Assembly (NCBI RefSeq): GCF_025152745.1
Contig: NZ_CP104042.1
Span: 484,968 to 548,967 of the forward strand
DNA: 64,000 nucleotides
Source of the DNA: Rhizobium sp. WSM4643
Lineage (GTDB): Bacteria > Pseudomonadota > Alphaproteobacteria > Rhizobiales > Rhizobiaceae
Reading direction: 5' to 3'
Below, in pieces: positions 8,933-18,079 of the stretch (positions are counted from its first letter, which is position 1; the number at the start of each line of letters is the position of its first letter). A model generated the notes under the pieces. That model worked only from the letters and a program-made list of their open reading frames with translations, did no database searches and was not told the origin of the DNA. The translations under genes were made by a program, and so were the position numbers.

Positions 8933-9781
8933 CTAATCTGTCTGGCCAACCGCAGACCAATCGCGCTCCCCACCGCCAGCGGCGATAATCGCGTCCATGC
9001 GTCTGGCGATCAGCTCCGTCAGCGGCAGTTCGGCATCGCCTGCCGCCGCGAGCGCCAAGCCCACATCCTTGCGGCCCAATCGCATAGGGAGTCCCGCCGG
9101 CTCGAACCGCTTTTCCGCGATGATCGGTCCGTAACTACCAATCAGGCGATTGCCGTAGTTCACTTCGAGCAGCAGCGCCGCCATCCGATCCGCGGCGATA
9201 CCGTGGGCGGCAACGATGCGGAACTGCTCCGTCAGCATCTGCATGATGGCTGGGATGCCGGCGTTGAAGGCGAGCTTCGCCGCCGCGGCCATCACCGGGC
9301 GGCCGCCGACCCGATGTGTCGCCGCCCCGATCGCGTTGAACAAGGGCTGTGCTACGTCCAGATCGTCCGCCGCGCCTGCCGCGATGACCGACAGCTTGCC
9401 GGCGGCCGCGACGTCTGGGCGGCCCAAGACCTGCGCCGACACGAACCGCTGTCCTGCCGCGACATGCGCCTCCGCCAGCGAAGTGGTGAGGTCCACGCTG
9501 ACCGTGCTGCACGAGATATGGAGCAGGCCGGGACCTGCAGCGAGCAGCCCGCCGTCGCCGAACGAGACCGCCTCCACAGCGGCGTCATTGGCAAGCATCG
9601 TCACGACGGTGCCAGCCCGAGCGGCCGCGGCAAGATCAGCGGCGACCGTCGCGCCCCGCTCAGCGAACGGCTCAGCCTTGGTCCGGTCCCGGTTCCAGAC
9701 GGTAACCTGGTGGCCGGCCGCCACGAGGTTGTCGGCCATACCCGAGCCCATTTGCCCAAGTCCGATGAATGCTACATCCAT
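8933..9781 (-). CDS. NAD(P)-dependent beta-hydroxyacid dehydrogenase-like reductase
   Basis: The ATG at 9781 has an AAGGAG site just upstream and gives 282 residues. The N-terminal Rossmann domain (MDVAFIGLGQMGSGMADNL, VTVWNRDRTK) uses Arg after the second strand, which suggests NADP. The middle carries the cofactor-site segment SCSTVSVDLT, and the C-terminal helical domain has GRPVMAAAAKLAFN, with the Lys where the catalytic Lys of the 3-hydroxyisobutyrate/6-phosphogluconate dehydrogenase family sits. It is probably an imine- or glyoxylate-reductase-like enzyme. It is 10 bases from the upstream reductase gene, in one transcription unit. Confidence 0.85.
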   Translation of the reverse strand: MDVAFIGLGQMGSGMADNLVAAGHQVTVWNRDRTKAEPFAERGATVAADLAAAARAGTVVTMLANDAAVEAVSFGDGGLLAAGPGLLHISCSTVSVDLTTSLAEAHVAAGQRFVSAQVLGRPDVAAAGKLSVIAAGAADDLDVAQPLFNAIGAATHRVGGRPVMAAAAKLAFNAGIPAIMQMLTEQFRIVAAHGIAADRMAALLLEVNYGNRLIGSYGPIIAEKRFEPAGLPMRLGRKDVGLALAAAGDAELPLTELIARRMDAIIAAGGGERDWSAVGQTD

Positions 9782-9787
9782 TTTAAT

Positions 9788-9850
9788 CTCCTTATGCGTC
9801 GACCAGATCGGCAACGTGCGCGACGAGGCCGGTTTGGCCCGGCGCAACAT
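9788..9850. repeat. Direct repeat, copy 2 (63 bp)
   Basis: This is the native-looking copy of the 63-bp repeat at 7853-7915. It covers the last codons of the flavodoxin-fold reductase and the ribosome binding site before the next gene. Confidence 0.9.
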
Positions 9851-10574
9851 CGTCGGACATGGTGTGGCGATCGGGGAAGTCGCCGCCGTTTTGCGACCGG
9901 AAGGGGATCGGCGTGTCGGTGAATAGCCCGGCGAGGCGCACACGCCATGCCGCTTTGATCGCCTCGACTTCCTCCGCCGTGGAAACGTGACCCGCGCCAT
10001 AGACCGCGTGCGTCGGGAGCACGTCCATGCCGGGGTAGAACAGCGCGCCATGGGTCAGCGGGAACAACAGCTGCTCGATCGGACCGTTGATACCCCGCGG
10101 GCCATAGTCGGCCGCTGGGCCGCCTGCCTGCACGTTGACCAGCGCTCGCTTGCCCTTGAGGATGCCGTCGCCAAAGCGGAACTCGTTGGAGCCATTCTGA
10201 TAGCCGTAGGCAAAACCGAAGGCATAGACCCGCTCTATCCAGCCCTTCAGGATCGCGGGCACGCCGTACCACCACAACGGGAATTGCAGGACCACAGCAT
10301 CCGCCGTGAGCAGCTTCTGCTGCTCGGCGATCACGTCGGGCGTCTGATGCCCGCTTGCGTAAGCATTGCCTGACTCCATGATGAACGACAGCCGTTCAGG
10401 GTTGCTGCGCATCGGAAAGTCATCGGCGTCGTACACCGCCTTCCACTTCATGCCGTAGAGGTCCGAATGAACCACGGTGTGCCCAGCTGCCGACAGCGTC
10501 TCAGCGGTCACGTCGACCAGTTGCCGTGTCAGCGAAGTGGGCTCAGGGTGCGCGTAAACAATAAGAACTTTCAT
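9792..10574 (-). CDS. Flavodoxin-fold NAD(P)H:quinone oxidoreductase (NQO1/MdaB-like)
   Basis: The protein has 260 residues and starts at the ATG at 10574 (AAGGAATCATC upstream). The N-terminus MKVLIVYAHPEPTSLTRQL carries the His-Pro-Glu loop of the NQO family. QFPLWWYGVPAILKGWIERV is the conserved flavin-contacting segment, and GKRALVNVQAGGP follows. Such FAD/FMN enzymes reduce quinones by two electrons in the cytoplasm. It heads a same-strand group with the reductase at 8933, which fits a xenobiotic or oxidative-stress role. Its last codons are duplicated at 7861. Confidence 0.88.
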   Translation of the reverse strand: MKVLIVYAHPEPTSLTRQLVDVTAETLSAAGHTVVHSDLYGMKWKAVYDADDFPMRSNPERLSFIMESGNAYASGHQTPDVIAEQQKLLTADAVVLQFPLWWYGVPAILKGWIERVYAFGFAYGYQNGSNEFRFGDGILKGKRALVNVQAGGPAADYGPRGINGPIEQLLFPLTHGALFYPGMDVLPTHAVYGAGHVSTAEEVEAIKAAWRVRLAGLFTDTPIPFRSQNGGDFPDRHTMSDDVAPGQTGLVAHVADLVDA

Positions 10575-10597
10575 GATGATTCCTTCTTGATAGTTGG

Positions 10598-10713
10598 GGG
10601 GTGCCGGATTCGACGACGATCTTGCCGGAGTGGCTGCCAGGTTCCTGGAGCCGGAAGGCGTCCGCGATTTCGGCCAGCGCGAGCGCGAAACCTGCCACCT
10701 GGTGGATCTGCCG
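10598..10713 (-). pseudogene. MDR alcohol dehydrogenase, C-terminal scrap
   Basis: About 38 codons read ALALAEIADAFRLQEPGSHS then GKIVVES, the standard C-terminal tail of a zinc-type/quinone oxidoreductase. It differs from the tail encoded at 3250-3308 (GEHFGKICVQW), so it comes from another gene. It lies between the end of the SnoaL-like gene and the start of the quinone reductase gene, with no start codon of its own. Confidence 0.7.
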
Positions 10714-10719
10714 TTGCGA

Positions 10720-11138
10720 TCAACTCGCCGCTGGCACGGCACCGATCTGCTGCATCAGCCCGAGGAGATCGGGCTGACCGCGCTCGCCGACGATCTTCCC
10801 GTTGACCACGAGATAAAAGTTCATGGCTTGGACGGCGATCCGCCTTCCGGTCGCCTGTACTCCGAAGAACGTGCCTTCGTGTGTGCCACGCATCGTGTTC
10901 CTCGCGGCGATCTTCTCACCCTCGACGATTAACTCCTCGAGCGTCCACTGGATGTCCGGAAAGCCGCCGCGCATCACCCGATGGCTTCGAGATAGCCCGG
11001 CGGCCCTATGAGCGGTTCGCTTTGATAAGGAACGTAAAACTCCGCATTCGGCGCGATGAGTTCCTCGCCAAGCTTTTCGTCGGCAGTGTTGATGAACTGC
11101 ACGAAGCGACGCATGAAAGTGTTGCCTAGGTCAGACAT
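10720..11138 (-). pseudogene. SnoaL-like/ester cyclase family protein, frameshifted
   Basis: An ATG at 11138 with AGGAGAACATA upstream opens MSDLGNTFMRRFVQFINTAD and reaches PPGYLEAIG, where TGA interrupts. The next frame continues exactly as the family does (MRGGFPDIQWTLEELIVEG, later GRRIAVQAMNFYLVVNGKIV, ending PDLLGLMQQIGAVPAAS). Loss of one G at about 10978 explains both halves. The intact protein would be about 139 residues, the normal size for this NTF2-like family. Confidence 0.85.
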
Positions 11139-11362
11139 TATGTTCTCCTGAATGGTGTGGGTGATGCCTATCGAGCGCGGTCAACCGTGGGCTGCCGAGC
11201 CTGGACTAGGGATTTCGAATAGGTTGACGGCGTTCGTCCGGATAGTCGCATCGATCCCTTCCGCTTAAGGGCTCTATGCCCCTGCAACTTATTTACGATC
11301 TTCATATAAAGCCGCATGGTGCGGTGTTGAAATCGAACCTTCTGTCTGTTGTTATCCAGCAA

Positions 11363-12256
11363 ATGGATACCAAGAACCTTGATCTCGGCCTACTCGTCAC
11401 GCTCGAAGCTCTGCTGGCGGAAGGGAACGTCACACGTGCCGCCCGGCGCTTGAACCTGAGCCAGCCCGCCTTGTCGGCCCGGCTGGCGCGGCTTCGAGAT
11501 GAACTCGGCGATCCCCTCCTCATTCCGGCTCAGCGTGGGATGGTGCTGACCCAGCGCGCCGTCGAGCTTCGGCAACCGTTGCATGACGCGCTAGAGGGTG
11601 TCCGTAGGGTTGTGGCAGAGGGAATGTCGTCCGACCCGGCGACCATGGAGGCCACCCTCGTCATCGCCGCGAGTGACTATGTGCAGTTTGCTCTGCTTAG
11701 CCGCTTCTCGGTCGCGCTCAAAACCGAGGCACCCAAGGTCCGCATCGCCTGGCGTGCCCTCGACTTGCTGGCGCTCGCCACGCAGTTGGAGCGGGGCGAA
11801 GTCGACTTGGCCTTGGCATCTCCAGACCATGCACCGGCGGCCATGCGCCAGCGCCAGCTCTTTCAAGAGAGTTACGCGGTGATCGCCCGGAAGGGACACC
11901 CGGCCGTGCAGGGCCGTCTCAGCCTGGACGTATTCTGCGCTCTGGAGCACGTCGTCGTGTCACCCCAGGGCGGCGGGTTCTCGGGACCTACCGATGCAGC
12001 ACTGGAGGCCGTCGGCCGCCGCCGCACCGTAGCCCTGTCCACGTCGGGCTTTCTGATCGTGCCAGAGGTCGTGTCGCGGTCCGACATGATCGCTTTGATC
12101 CCACGGCGGATTGCCGATGGCTGGTCGGATCGGGTGCAGGTGTTGGAACCGCCACTCACCATCCCCGGCTTCACCATCGTGAGTGTCTGGCACGACCGGA
12201 CCACCAACCATCCGGCACAACGCTGGCTGCGTGACAGGCTTGCTGCGTTGGCATGA
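11363..12256 (+). CDS. LysR-family transcriptional regulator
   Basis: The start is placed at the ATG at 11363 because MDTKNLDLGLLVTLEALL is the normal NodD-like LysR beginning, although the frame is open further upstream. The 297-residue protein has the winged HTH (residues 1-65, with LNLSQPALSARL) and a full periplasmic-binding-protein-like effector domain. Its ATG faces the divergent, decayed SnoaL/reductase group, so that group was the likely target. A nearly identical 5' copy, including the promoter, is at 3553-3800. A second paralogue of the same subgroup is at 24097. Confidence 0.9.
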   Translation: MDTKNLDLGLLVTLEALLAEGNVTRAARRLNLSQPALSARLARLRDELGDPLLIPAQRGMVLTQRAVELRQPLHDALEGVRRVVAEGMSSDPATMEATLVIAASDYVQFALLSRFSVALKTEAPKVRIAWRALDLLALATQLERGEVDLALASPDHAPAAMRQRQLFQESYAVIARKGHPAVQGRLSLDVFCALEHVVVSPQGGGFSGPTDAALEAVGRRRTVALSTSGFLIVPEVVSRSDMIALIPRRIADGWSDRVQVLEPPLTIPGFTIVSVWHDRTTNHPAQRWLRDRLAALA

Positions 12257-12369
12257 CGTTCCGCCCAACTTATAAAAGACTAGGACCAATCGACATTCAG
12301 GATTGAACGAAGCCGCTTGCGCGGCATGTGGAGTGCGGGATTTGCATGATGCGCTTCTGATTTGAAGGA

Positions 12370-12388
12370 TTGGGCTGTTTTAGCCCAA
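12370..12388. terminator. Hairpin in front of the IS91-associated recombinase
   Basis: TTGGGCT and AGCCCAA form a 7-bp stem with a short T-rich loop, 20 bases before the recombinase start. It could end transcription entering the element or be part of its terminal structure. No long T-run follows, so this is tentative. Confidence 0.4.
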
Positions 12389-12408
12389 CCTTTGAACAGG
12401 AGATGACG

Positions 12409-13269
12409 ATGACAGAGATAAGCCCGCTACGCCGGCGCATGATCGATGACATGACGATCCGCAATCTTTCGCCAGCGACGCAACGATCGTATTTGCATGC
12501 GGTGACGAAGTTCTCGCGCTATTTCGGCCGATCGCCAGACCGTCTTGGACTGGCAGACGTGCGCGCGTTTCAGGTGCATCTGGTCTCCTCGGGCCTATCG
12601 TGGCCGGCCTTGAACCAGACAGTTTGTGCCCTGCGGTTCTTCTTTGGCGTCACGCTCGGTCATGCCGAGATACCGGAACGCATTGCCTATGCCCGGACAC
12701 CCGCCAAGCTGCCGACGATCCTAAACGGCGACGAGATCGTGCGGTTTCTGGAAGCGGTTCCGAGCCTGAGGACCCGCACCGCACTGACGACAGCTTATGC
12801 AGCGGGGCTGCGCGCCTCGGAAGCTGTCCATCTCAAGGTCCGCGACGTTGATGGCGAACGCGGCATCATCCGCGTCGAGCACGGCAAGGGCGGAAAGGAT
12901 CGCAACGTCATGCTGTCAGCGCAGTTGCTCGCGATCCTGCGGGTCTATTGGCGGCTGGCGAGACCCGAGGTCTGGCTGTTCCCGGGCCGGGACGAGACCA
13001 AGCCCATCGACGTCCAGGTTCTGTATTCTGCCTGCCGTTCGGCGTGCACTGCTGCCGGCATCGACAAAAGGGTGACGGTCCATACGCTGCGTCACAGCTT
13101 TGCCACCCATCTTCTGGAAAGCGGAACCGACATCCGCATCATCCAGGTTTTGCTCGGCCACAACAATCTGTCCACCACGGCACGCTACACGAAGGTTTCC
13201 AATACCCTGATCCGCAGCACGACCAGCCCGCTCGACCGGTTGACGTTAGAGGTGGTGCCGCCAGGCTGA
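12409..13269 (+). CDS. Tyrosine recombinase accompanying an IS91-family transposase
   Basis: The best start is the ATG at 12409, six bases after AGGAG, giving 286 residues. The N-terminal SAM-like core-binding domain (MTIRNLSPATQRSYLHAVTK) is followed by the catalytic domain. Visible catalytic residues are Arg in GLRASEA, His-Leu-Arg in VHTLRHSFATHL, His in LLGHNNLSTT and the nucleophile Tyr in TARYTKVS. The gene ends 13 bases before the IS91-type transposase, the pair arrangement seen in many alphaproteobacterial IS91 relatives. It appears intact. Confidence 0.9.
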   Translation: MTEISPLRRRMIDDMTIRNLSPATQRSYLHAVTKFSRYFGRSPDRLGLADVRAFQVHLVSSGLSWPALNQTVCALRFFFGVTLGHAEIPERIAYARTPAKLPTILNGDEIVRFLEAVPSLRTRTALTTAYAAGLRASEAVHLKVRDVDGERGIIRVEHGKGGKDRNVMLSAQLLAILRVYWRLARPEVWLFPGRDETKPIDVQVLYSACRSACTAAGIDKRVTVHTLRHSFATHLLESGTDIRIIQVLLGHNNLSTTARYTKVSNTLIRSTTSPLDRLTLEVVPPG

Positions 13270-13282
13270 GCATAGCTTCGCC

Positions 13283-14458
13283 ATGGCGGCGGGACTGGAG
13301 GTGGCGGACATTTTTCGCCGCCACGGGGAAAGATATCGTCAAACACACGACGCTCATCTCGGGCGTGTCGAACGCCGGGTCATGAGTGCGGTCGAGATGT
13401 GCCGGACCGCTCGCCTGGGCGGGCATGTCCAGCAATGTCAGGACTGCGCGGCGTTCCGCATCGCCTATAATTCCTGCCGCAACCGGCATTGCCCAAAGTG
13501 CCAGGGACAAGCGAGCCGTGACTGGCTTGCTGCACGGAAGGCCGACCTTCTGCCTGTCGGCTATTTCCACGTGGTCTTCACCCTACCGCAGCAGATCGCT
13601 GCAATCGCCTTCCAGAACAAGAATACCGTTTACACGATCCTGTTTCGCGCCATCGCCGAGACGCTGCGCAAGCTTGCTGCGGATCCCAGACATCTGGGTG
13701 CGGAGATCGGCTTCATCGCGGTGCTGCACTCCTGGGGACAGAACCTCCATTATCACCCGCATATCCATTGCATCGTGCCGGGCGGTGGGTTGTCATTCGA
13801 CCAGTCCCGTTGGGTTGCCTGCCGGCAAAGCTTCTTTCTGCCCGTACGGGTCCTGTCGCGTCTGTTCCGGCGGCTGTTTCTCAACGAGCTGAAGCAGGCC
13901 TACGATCTGGGCCAACTTCAATTCTTCGGCGATATCGCCGGTCTGGCCGATCCGCTCGCCTTCAATCGAACCATCAAAGCAGCGCGTCGCATCGACTGGG
14001 TGGTCTATGCCAAGCCGCCATTTGCCGGACCCGAACAGGTGCTGGCCTATCTCGGCCGCTATACCCATCGCATTGCCATCTCCAATTCCCGCCTGGTCAG
14101 CATCGATGGCGATCGAGTCACATTCCGATGGAAGGACTATCGAACGGGCGGCAGGCAAAAGGTGATGACGCTCGATGCCCACGAGTTCATCCGCCGTTTC
14201 CTGCTTCACACGGTTCCGGACAGCTTTCACCGCATTCGTCATTACGGCCTGCTTGCCAATGGCCATCGGCAACTGAAGCTGGACCTGTGCCGAAGCCTGC
14301 TCGACATCCCGCCGCCGGAGCAGACGGCCGAAGAACCGGACGCAAAGCCACCACCTTTGGCGCAGCGCTGCTCCTGTTGCGGCGGAACCATGACGATCAT
14401 CGGCGCGTGGACCCCGCTCCAGCCCGTACGTCGGCCAGCATGGAACGACAGTTCATGA
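13283..14458 (+). CDS. IS91-family HUH transposase
   Basis: This 391-residue rolling-circle transposase has an N-terminal zinc-binding domain with paired cysteines (HVQQCQDCAAF, NSCRNRHCPKCQ). The HUH-type metal site is in WGQNLHYHPHIHCIVPGG. The segment containing Tyr in VLAYLGRYTHRIAISN carries the nucleophilic tyrosine region, and a C-terminal cysteine cluster RCSCCGG follows. No stop or frameshift is visible, so the element may still be active. Confidence 0.92.
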   Translation: MAAGLEVADIFRRHGERYRQTHDAHLGRVERRVMSAVEMCRTARLGGHVQQCQDCAAFRIAYNSCRNRHCPKCQGQASRDWLAARKADLLPVGYFHVVFTLPQQIAAIAFQNKNTVYTILFRAIAETLRKLAADPRHLGAEIGFIAVLHSWGQNLHYHPHIHCIVPGGGLSFDQSRWVACRQSFFLPVRVLSRLFRRLFLNELKQAYDLGQLQFFGDIAGLADPLAFNRTIKAARRIDWVVYAKPPFAGPEQVLAYLGRYTHRIAISNSRLVSIDGDRVTFRWKDYRTGGRQKVMTLDAHEFIRRFLLHTVPDSFHRIRHYGLLANGHRQLKLDLCRSLLDIPPPEQTAEEPDAKPPPLAQRCSCCGGTMTIIGAWTPLQPVRRPAWNDSS

Positions 14459-14866
14459 TCATATCATGCGCGGCATCATTGCAACGATCAGCGTCGGCAT
14501 GCCGAGGGGCCGCGGGGCGAGTGCTTTGGCCAATCGTGCCTGAGCGACGTAAAGCGCAACACCACCAAGGGTTCGGTCGATGCAAACCAGCCGACAGGGG
14601 CGTCAAAGACACCGCAAATACCGGCAAGACTCTCCTTCCAAACCTGTCCACGTGCTCCAGCAAGGCTCGACCTTGCCAAACACCATCCACCGCTTCGGCT
14701 AAATCCCCATAGCGCCAAACAAACCGCGCCTTCGCTCAATCCGGCTTCAATGAGGTCCGATCAGTGAATGCCGCACGCACAGCGCACGGACCTCACAGAA
14801 CCCTCCAGATTCCCAAATCAGTTGATCGCTGATTCATAGGACACCGTGTTTTGCACGGAGGCCCTG
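14459..14866. other. IS91 3' end and spacer, no gene
   Basis: Only short frames are present. The stretch presumably contains the terminal structure of the IS91-type element and then the left part of the IS5 remnant. Confidence 0.5.
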
Positions 14867-15220
14867 ATGGCTGTGAAGCGGTACGAGTTGAACGAGGCGC
14901 AATGGTCGAGAATTGCGCCCTTGTTGCCCGGTAAGTCGGGCGATCCAGGCCGGACGGGAACCGACAATCGATTGTTCGTGAACGGTTGTTTGTGGATCCT
15001 CCGCTCGGGTGCGCATTGGCGGGACCTGCCGGAACGCTACGGAAAATGGAAAACGGTCCATCGCCGGTTCAGTCGCTGGTGCCATGCCGGGGTGTGGGAG
15101 CGGGTTTTCGACGCCCTGACGGCCGACAGGGACAATCAGTATTTGATGATCGACAGCACCATCGTTCGGGCCCATCAACAGGCAGCGAGCGGAAAAGGGG
15201 GGCCAAGGATCAGGCGCTGG
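14867..15220 (+). pseudogene. IS5-family (IS427-type) transposase, 5' fragment
   Basis: The frame begins MAVKRYELNEAQWSRIAPLL, continues LRSGAHWRDLPERYGKWKTV and reaches the first catalytic Asp in YLMIDSTIVRAHQQA. One extra G in the run near 15200 shifts the frame before KDQAL, and homology stops altogether at 15220. The remaining DDE residues are lost. Confidence 0.85.
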
Positions 15221-15650
15221 CGAACGTTTCTCAAAGAGGAGGCCTCCCCTCTAACACTACTGTAAGCGGCGTTTTCGTAGCACGTTGACCACGTACGATC
15301 GGCAAAGCCAAATATAATCCTATATCAACAGCAGGTATCAGACCAATTTCTAACTAGACCTCCGTTGTCATCCGAAATTGAAATTATTTTTTCAGCCAGA
15401 TTTATTTGCGACAGCAGCAATGGTGCGCTGCCGCGCCAGCCAAGCCTAGAAAAACAATCAATGTTATATGCAGATTGCGTCCGGCGAGCAAAGGCCAGTA
15501 GCGGCATCCCGATAAAGTTGAAGACGCCGAGCCCCAACAGGGTCGGCGCCAATCCGTTTGTCCCAGTGGAGGTACTTTGCCAGGGTCGACACTATTTCGT
15601 GGTCCCTTGACCAGTTCGTACCGATCTTCGTCGGGTTAATTCCTGGCGGT
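15221..15650. other. No supportable gene
   Basis: One minus-strand stretch (15656 to 15464) translates convincingly (GTNWSRDHEIVSTLAKYLHW, then DKRIGADPVGARRLQLYRDA) but has no ATG start and no family I know. It could be a truncated small gene. Confidence 0.35.
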
Positions 15651-15830
15651 TCACTCAGTCAACGCGATTATCGCCGAGATCTCCACCTTAGCGCCTTTCG
15701 GCAGCGCTTTGACCTCATAACAAGCGCGTGCTGGAAAGGGAGCGCCGGGAACCAGCGCGACCTCTGGTGGACGAAGCGGAGCGTTAATGCGCGGGTGAAT
15801 GTTGCCCTCGATGCCGGGCGACTCGTGGCG
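15651..15830 (-). pseudogene. RidA-family (YjgF/UK114) C-terminal fragment
   Basis: The last 55 codons read RPPEVALVPGAPFPARACYE then ALPKGAKVEISAIIAL, the conserved C-terminal half of RidA enamine/imine deaminases, including the substrate-binding Arg and the Glu of VEIS. Families are about 125 residues, and the N-terminal half is absent. It lies 65 bases downstream of the hydrolase gene on the same strand. Confidence 0.75.
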
Positions 15831-15895
15831 AATATGCGGCACCAAGAGAAGGGCGCCGCAAGCTGCTGCGAGATCGTTTGACAATCAGTCCCCCG

Positions 15896-16777
15896 CTAAA
15901 GCGTGTCGACCCATTCTGCAATCGCGACGTTGACGTCCTCCGGTCGGTCCTGCATGATCCAGTGTCCCGCATTCTTCCAGACATCAACTCTTGACTTTCG
16001 GCTCGTGAACCAGGTGCTCATGCGATCGGCTTGCGATTGGTCTCTGCACAGGTGGTAGAAGGGGACCCCCAGGGTCCGGCAGAATTCTTCGCTTGCACTT
16101 CCGACCCCGATTTGCCCCTCTCCGAAGAACAGCGGCCCGAACGATTCCCGCACCACATGCTGGGGTGTTCCCTGTAGCCGTCTTGTATGCCATCGCTTGA
16201 TTGCTGGCGATGTTGCGGCATCATAGGCCGTTTTGAAGAGCTCCGGCCCAACAATGCCGGGATCACCAGTTTTCAAGCCATCCGCGGTCTTCATGAAGAA
16301 GGCCCCCACCTCATCGGAAAAACCAAGTGCACCGTCCATGGACACCACCGCGGTGACCAGATCTGGCCGCTTTGAAGCAAGTCGAGCAGCGATCTGGCCT
16401 CCCATTGAGTGGCCCATCACGACAAATTTCTGGCTCGCGAAGTTTGCCGTGATCAGCGCTTCGATATCGGCGACGTAGTCATCGGGAGTATAGGTGCCAG
16501 ACGGCATGACCTCCGATCTACCATGACCTCGCAGATCGAGGGCGACAACACGATATTTGCTCTCCAACATCGGCAACTGCCAACTCCAATCGTGAGAGTC
16601 GCATGCCCAGCCGTGAAGAAGCATCACGTTGGTACCAGTTCCGACATCCGTGTAAAAAAGTCTTGCCGAACCCTTCGTAGCAGCAAGCGAATTGCTATGG
16701 GTTGCGGTTAGCGCCAAGGCTGTTCCACTTAGTTTGAGAAGCCCACGTCTCGAGAGATCGAAATTATCAGAAGCCAT
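15896..16777 (-). CDS. Tat-exported alpha/beta hydrolase
   Basis: The ATG at 16777 gives a 293-residue protein with a twin-arginine signal (SRRGLLKLSGTALALTATHS), so it is probably exported folded. The core has the oxyanion motif LLHGWACDSHDW, the nucleophile elbow VVMGHSMGGQIA, and the terminal catalytic His in NAGHWIMQDRPEDV. The family covers haloperoxidase- and lactonase-like hydrolases, and the substrate is not readable. A RidA remnant follows on the same strand. Confidence 0.88.
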   Translation of the reverse strand: MASDNFDLSRRGLLKLSGTALALTATHSNSLAATKGSARLFYTDVGTGTNVMLLHGWACDSHDWSWQLPMLESKYRVVALDLRGHGRSEVMPSGTYTPDDYVADIEALITANFASQKFVVMGHSMGGQIAARLASKRPDLVTAVVSMDGALGFSDEVGAFFMKTADGLKTGDPGIVGPELFKTAYDAATSPAIKRWHTRRLQGTPQHVVRESFGPLFFGEGQIGVGSASEEFCRTLGVPFYHLCRDQSQADRMSTWFTSRKSRVDVWKNAGHWIMQDRPEDVNVAIAEWVDTL

Positions 16778-16857
16778 TGTTCCATCTTCACTGAAAAATG
16801 TGTTGGTTGCCGCCCTTAGATGAAGTCTCGCGGTCTGTCGTTTGGCGGGACATGCGG

Positions 16858-17386
16858 TCAGCGATCCTGTCGGGCGACTTTTAGATAGCTGTATATTTCG
16901 GTGTGGTCGGCAGCTTTCCCCACTCGTTCCAAACTCTCCTTCCACAATGCGGCCGCATGCTCCAGCCCCGGTTCCGGTTTCCCTAACTGTAGGGCAAGCG
17001 ATGCTGCTGTTTCTATATCTTTCGCCATCAACGCCATGGCAAAGCCAGACGTGAAGTTTTCCGGGATGATGAACGGCTTGAGCTTTACCTCGGTAGAGTT
17101 GTTCTTTCCTGTCGACAGATTGAGGACATCGGTTAGCACATTTGGATCGATGCCAAACTCACGACCGATCAGGATCGCCTCGCACGCCGCCTGTAATCCC
17201 GCCGCAGAAACATAGTTGTTCAGGGCCTTCGCTGCGTGGCCGGATCCGATCGCGCCTGTCGCGGTAACGGTACTGCCCATCGCTTTTAGCAGCGGTCTGG
17301 CTTTCTCGATCATGGCAGGCGCGCCTCCGACCATAATAGCCAAACTGCCATCCTCCGCACGACGGGCGCCACCTGAGACAGTAGCT
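16858..17386 (-). pseudogene. 3-hydroxyisobutyrate-dehydrogenase-like protein, N-terminally truncated
   Basis: The readable part runs from TVSGGARRAEDGSLAIMVGG through the catalytic-Lys segment GSGHAAKALNNYVSAAGLQA and the helical C-terminal domain to VARQDR. The NAD-binding Rossmann half (about 125 residues) is missing. The sequence joins abruptly to a group II intron reverse transcriptase fragment at about 17388 on the same strand. Confidence 0.85.
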
Positions 17387-17387
17387 C

Positions 17388-18079
17388 ACCTTCCGCGTTT
17401 CGATTCCGACAAACAGAGCGTCATGCTGGCCGCGTTCTGGTCGGAACCCATAGCTGAACCGGAGGAAGTCTTCCTCGTAGATTTGGTTCAGCACCGTCGC
17501 CGTCGCCCTCTGGACAATCTTGTCTTCAAGGGCGGCAATTGCGATCGGTCGCTGCCGTCCGTCTGTCTTCGGTAGATACGCCCGCCGGGACGGAAGGGCA
17601 CGATACACTCCCCGTTGAACCCGACTATGCAGGTCCACGATCCTTTGATCGAGGTCTGCTTCGTAGGCTCCCCACGTTTGTCCGCCCACGCCGGGGGCTG
17701 CGTTACGCTTGAGTGCGTAGAACGCCGTCGTCAGCATCTCTGGATTGATGTGATGGAGGAGAGCGGTGAACTTCTCCTTCTTCCTTTGCCTTGCAGCATT
17801 CCGTATGCGGTCCAGCGCATGGGACACACTTTCCCGGTCCTGTGCCCGTCGCGTGCTTTGCTGGTCCGCATTCCCCTTGGTTCCTGCCCTTGGCTCCCCT
17901 TGCTCCGCCACCGATACTCCGGCGTTGTTCGCAAGGTTCGTTGCTACTATGGCAGGATCTGACTCCTCGAGATCGTTCTTCACCGGATTCGGCTCCTCGC
18001 CTTCCCGATGCGGACCAGCAGTGGCATCCCACTCTGGCCAATCCCGAGGTCTCCCGGTTCCCGCGCAAGGAGCGTCCAT
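17388..18079 (-). pseudogene. Group II intron reverse transcriptase/maturase, N-terminal half
   Basis: The frame opens near an ATG at 18079 and contains RT blocks 0-3: PEMLTTAFYALKRNAAPGVG (the AxGVDG-like segment), YRALPSRRAYLPKTDGRQRP, ALEDKIVQRATATVLNQIYE and FLRFSYGFRPERGQHDAL. It stops just after, before the YADD catalytic motif, where it fuses to the dehydrogenase fragment. It cannot make an active RT. Confidence 0.88.

Larger units (their letters stand above)
12409..14458 (+). mobile_element. IS91-family element (coding core)
   Basis: The recombinase and HUH transposase genes form the element's coding core. The outer ends (oriIS/terIS) cannot be fixed by eye because IS91 elements make no target duplication. 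The left end lies between the LysR stop at 12256 and 12409, and the right end before the IS5 remnant at 14867. Confidence 0.8.
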
